From Sulfitobacter geojensis (GTDB lineage: Bacteria; Pseudomonadota; Alphaproteobacteria; Rhodobacterales; Rhodobacteraceae), in NCBI RefSeq assembly GCF_000622325.1, contig NZ_JASE01000003.1:62001-126000 (forward strand): a stretch of 64,000 bases of DNA. The letters run 5' to 3'. Each line of letters opens with the position of its first letter. Position 1 is the first letter of the stretch. The translations under genes were made by a program, and so were the position numbers. A model generated the notes under the pieces. It was not told where the DNA came from. It made no database searches and was given only the letters and a program-made list of their open reading frames with translations. Of the stretch, positions 62,183-64,000 are shown piece after piece.

Positions 62183-63346
62183 TTAGAGTGCGTTAAAGAA
62201 ACGTTGCATCCGGTTCATTGCTTCTTCCAGCACGGGAAGTTCCGCGCAGCCAAAACAGACGCGCAGATGGCCCTCGCCTGCGGCACCGTAAAAACTGCCG
62301 GCTTCGACCACGACACCTGTTTCATTGAGCAACCGGTCGGCGCAGTCCTGTGACGTTAGTCCGGTCGCCGAGATGTCCGGGAAGGCATAGATTGTCCCCT
62401 CGACCGGTGCGCAGCTGACGGCGGGCATCTGGTTCAACCGCGAGACAACAAGATCACGGCGCGCGCGGTCGCGTTCGATCATGCTGGCAAGGATCGCGGG
62501 ATCACCGGTCAGCGCCGCCAATGCGCCATGTTGCACAAAGGTGTTCACATGGGTGACTTCGTTGCTGGTGATCTTCATGCAAGGCCCGATCAGGCTGGCA
62601 TCGGCGGCGATATAGCCCAGACGCCAACCGTCCATCGCGTGGGACTTGGTAAATGCACACATGGTGATGGTGCGTTCCTTCATGCCCGGTAAGGACGCGA
62701 TCGAAATATGGGTCGCACCGTCATAAGTGATTTCTTCGTATACCTCGTCCGACAGGACCAGAAGATCGTGTTCCTGCGCGATATCGGCAAGAATTTGCAA
62801 CTCGTCGCGGGTATAGACACGGCCGGTCGGGTTACAGGGGTTGATCAGGGCGATGGCACGGGTCGCGGGGGTGATAAGCGGCTCTATCAAGGCGCGATTG
62901 ATGCTAAAGTTGTTTGCGGCATCAAGCGGCGCAATGGTGACTTTGGCCCCAGCCAGTTCGGCCTTGCCGATGTGCTGGGGATAATAAGGGGCGAGCAGCA
63001 GGCATTCATCGCCCGCATCCAGAAACGCCATAAACGCGGCAAAGGAAGCCTGGGTCAGGCCATTGGTAACGATTACCTCGTCCGCTGTTACGTCCATCCC
63101 GTTTTGACGGCGCAGCTTGTCTGCAATGGCGCTGCGCAGTTCGGGAATGCCTTGCAGATCGGAATAATGCACATGACCGGCTTGCAAGGCGGCAATGGTC
63201 GCATCCTTGATGTGTTGCGGCGTGTCCTCTGCGGGCATGCCAAGCTCAAGATGGATCAGATCGCCTTCCATGCCGATGGCTTTGGCAAACATGCCGAAAT
63301 TTTTGGGTGACGTGTCAGTGATACGGCGGGCTGGACGGATGGGCAT
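62183..63346 (-). CDS. PLP-dependent class I/II aminotransferase
   Basis: A 387-residue enzyme from the ATG at 63346 (MPIRPARRITDTSPKNFGMF); the frame is open further upstream but without protein-like sequence and across the divergent promoter. HYSDLQGIPELRSAIADKL, NGLTQASFAAFMAFLDAGDE, INPCNPTGRVYTRDEL and CAFTKSHAMDGWRLGY (Schiff-base Lys) are class I aminotransferase blocks. RVCFGCAEL near the C-terminus holds the carboxylate-binding Arg. The amino donor/acceptor pair cannot be predicted; aspartate or aromatic aminotransferase activity is typical. Confidence 0.92.
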   Translation of the reverse strand: MPIRPARRITDTSPKNFGMFAKAIGMEGDLIHLELGMPAEDTPQHIKDATIAALQAGHVHYSDLQGIPELRSAIADKLRRQNGMDVTADEVIVTNGLTQASFAAFMAFLDAGDECLLLAPYYPQHIGKAELAGAKVTIAPLDAANNFSINRALIEPLITPATRAIALINPCNPTGRVYTRDELQILADIAQEHDLLVLSDEVYEEITYDGATHISIASLPGMKERTITMCAFTKSHAMDGWRLGYIAADASLIGPCMKITSNEVTHVNTFVQHGALAALTGDPAILASMIERDRARRDLVVSRLNQMPAVSCAPVEGTIYAFPDISATGLTSQDCADRLLNETGVVVEAGSFYGAAGEGHLRVCFGCAELPVLEEAMNRMQRFFNAL

Positions 63347-63414
63347 GCGGGTTCCTTGGCAAGTTGCTTGTGCGTGGCTACACCTAACGCAAGGAAATGT
63401 GAAAGGGCAGGGGC

Positions 63415-64000
63415 ATGGGTAAAGTTGCAGTTGTGACAGGGGCCGCGGGCGGTATGGGGCGCGCGATTGTGGCGCGGCTTTTGGCGGATGGCCACGCGGT
63501 TGTCGGGTTTGATGTGGACGAGGGCGGTCTGGCCGAGATGGCGCAGGACGGGTTTGCCGGGATGGTTGTTGATCTGATGGATGCGACGGCAATCAAGGAA
63601 GCCTTTGCAGAGATTGAGGGAATGCTGGGGGGCGTCGACGTGTTGGTCAATAATGCCGGCACCTGTTTCATGTCGGAGTTTCCCGACATTCCGGTGGATG
63701 AGTTCGAGCGACAAATGACGTTGAACTTTTCGGCGGCGTTTCATTGTTGTCAGGCGGCGATCAAGCTGATGGCGGGACGTGACGGCGTGCGCAAGATCGT
63801 CAATATTTCGTCCAACGGGGCGTATAATTTTGATGTGTTCGACCCGCCGCATTATCGGGCTTCCAAGGCGGCACTGGACAATCTGACCAAAGATCTGGCG
63901 CGGCGGTTTGCCAGCGACAAGATCGCGGTAAATTCGATTGCCCCCGCTATGACGGAAACCCCGCTGTTCGGCGTGTTAAGCGAGGATGTTCTGGCGAAAG
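63415..64000 (+). CDS. SDR-family oxidoreductase (3' end outside window)
   Basis: Translated by hand from the ATG at 63415, preceded by AAAGGGCAGGGG; it is open to the window end (195 codons). MGKVAVVTGAAGGMGRAIVA is the TGxxxGxG NAD(P)-binding loop, VDVLVNNAGTC the NNAG motif and IVNISSNGAY the catalytic Ser. HYRASKAALDNLTKDLA is the YxxxK active site, and VNSIAPAMTETPL the following PG-like motif. Asp in VVGFDVDEGG suggests NAD preference. A 3-oxoacyl-ACP reductase-like role or another alcohol/ketone oxidoreductase is possible. Confidence 0.92.
   Translation, partial: MGKVAVVTGAAGGMGRAIVARLLADGHAVVGFDVDEGGLAEMAQDGFAGMVVDLMDATAIKEAFAEIEGMLGGVDVLVNNAGTCFMSEFPDIPVDEFERQMTLNFSAAFHCCQAAIKLMAGRDGVRKIVNISSNGAYNFDVFDPPHYRASKAALDNLTKDLARRFASDKIAVNSIAPAMTETPLFGVLSEDVLAK

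Noticed and set aside
1..64000. CRISPR arrays, prophage genes, toxin-antitoxin pairs or intact insertion sequences
   Set aside because: None seen: no regularly spaced identical repeats other than the iterons, no transposase, integrase or phage structural motifs.

Overview
The window is about 58-60% GC, with dense, often overlapping genes. It fits an alphaproteobacterium of the Rhodobacteraceae (Roseobacter group). The main pointers are the DUF3305/DUF3306/TorD formate dehydrogenase operon, a DUF6505/DUF6494/Mrp/ligase block, a RepB-type initiator with a RepA/RepB-like ParAB pair, and TAXI-TRAP transport. The genus cannot be told. Because a plasmid-type initiator, an iteron-bearing origin and a partition locus lie at 57.0-61.0 kb, the window is probably part of a large extrachromosomal replicon (chromid or megaplasmid). 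An integrated replicon cannot be excluded.

Layout. 0-1.1 kb: a minus-strand iron/heme operon (hemP, an unknown protein, an imelysin-like protein cut by the window edge). 1.6-11.0 kb: a signalling island with three response regulators carrying a degenerate GGDEF-like C-terminal domain, an HPt protein, a stand-alone receiver, a PAS histidine kinase and a CHASE-PAS hybrid kinase. No DNA-binding output domain is seen. 11.4-16.6 kb: formate-dehydrogenase-linked accessory genes (DUF6505, biotin/lipoate ligase-like protein, Mrp ATPase, DUF6494, a c-type cytochrome, a polyferredoxin). 16.9-26.4 kb: the formate dehydrogenase operon (DUF3305, DUF3306, TorD chaperone, small Tat protein, FdhA with active-site Cys, FdhB, FdhG, a 42-residue peptide), followed by a tungstate-type ABC transporter that may supply the metal.

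26.4-32.8 kb: a TAXI-type TRAP transporter, a di-heme MauG/Ccp-like protein and a CRTAC1 (VCBS/ASPIC) protein. 32.8-40.2 kb: a complete D-xylose uptake and isomerase system (xylFHG, xylB, xylA) divergent from a ROK repressor. 40.2-43.6 kb: a secreted caspase-fold protein with a CXXCH motif, a YceI-OmpA fusion, and a stand-alone IspD. 43.7-57.0 kb: a catabolic cluster organised around a MarR regulator. Indolepyruvate oxidoreductase subunits, a flavoprotein and a cyclase-family hydrolase read one way; a second flavoprotein and a complete oligopeptide-type ABC transporter read the other way.

57.0-61.0 kb: putative parS palindromes, parB, parA, an iteron origin and repB. 61.0-64.0 kb: a kynureninase-like enzyme, a class I/II aminotransferase and an SDR oxidoreductase cut by the window end. 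No tRNA, rRNA, CRISPR array or intact insertion sequence was recognised.
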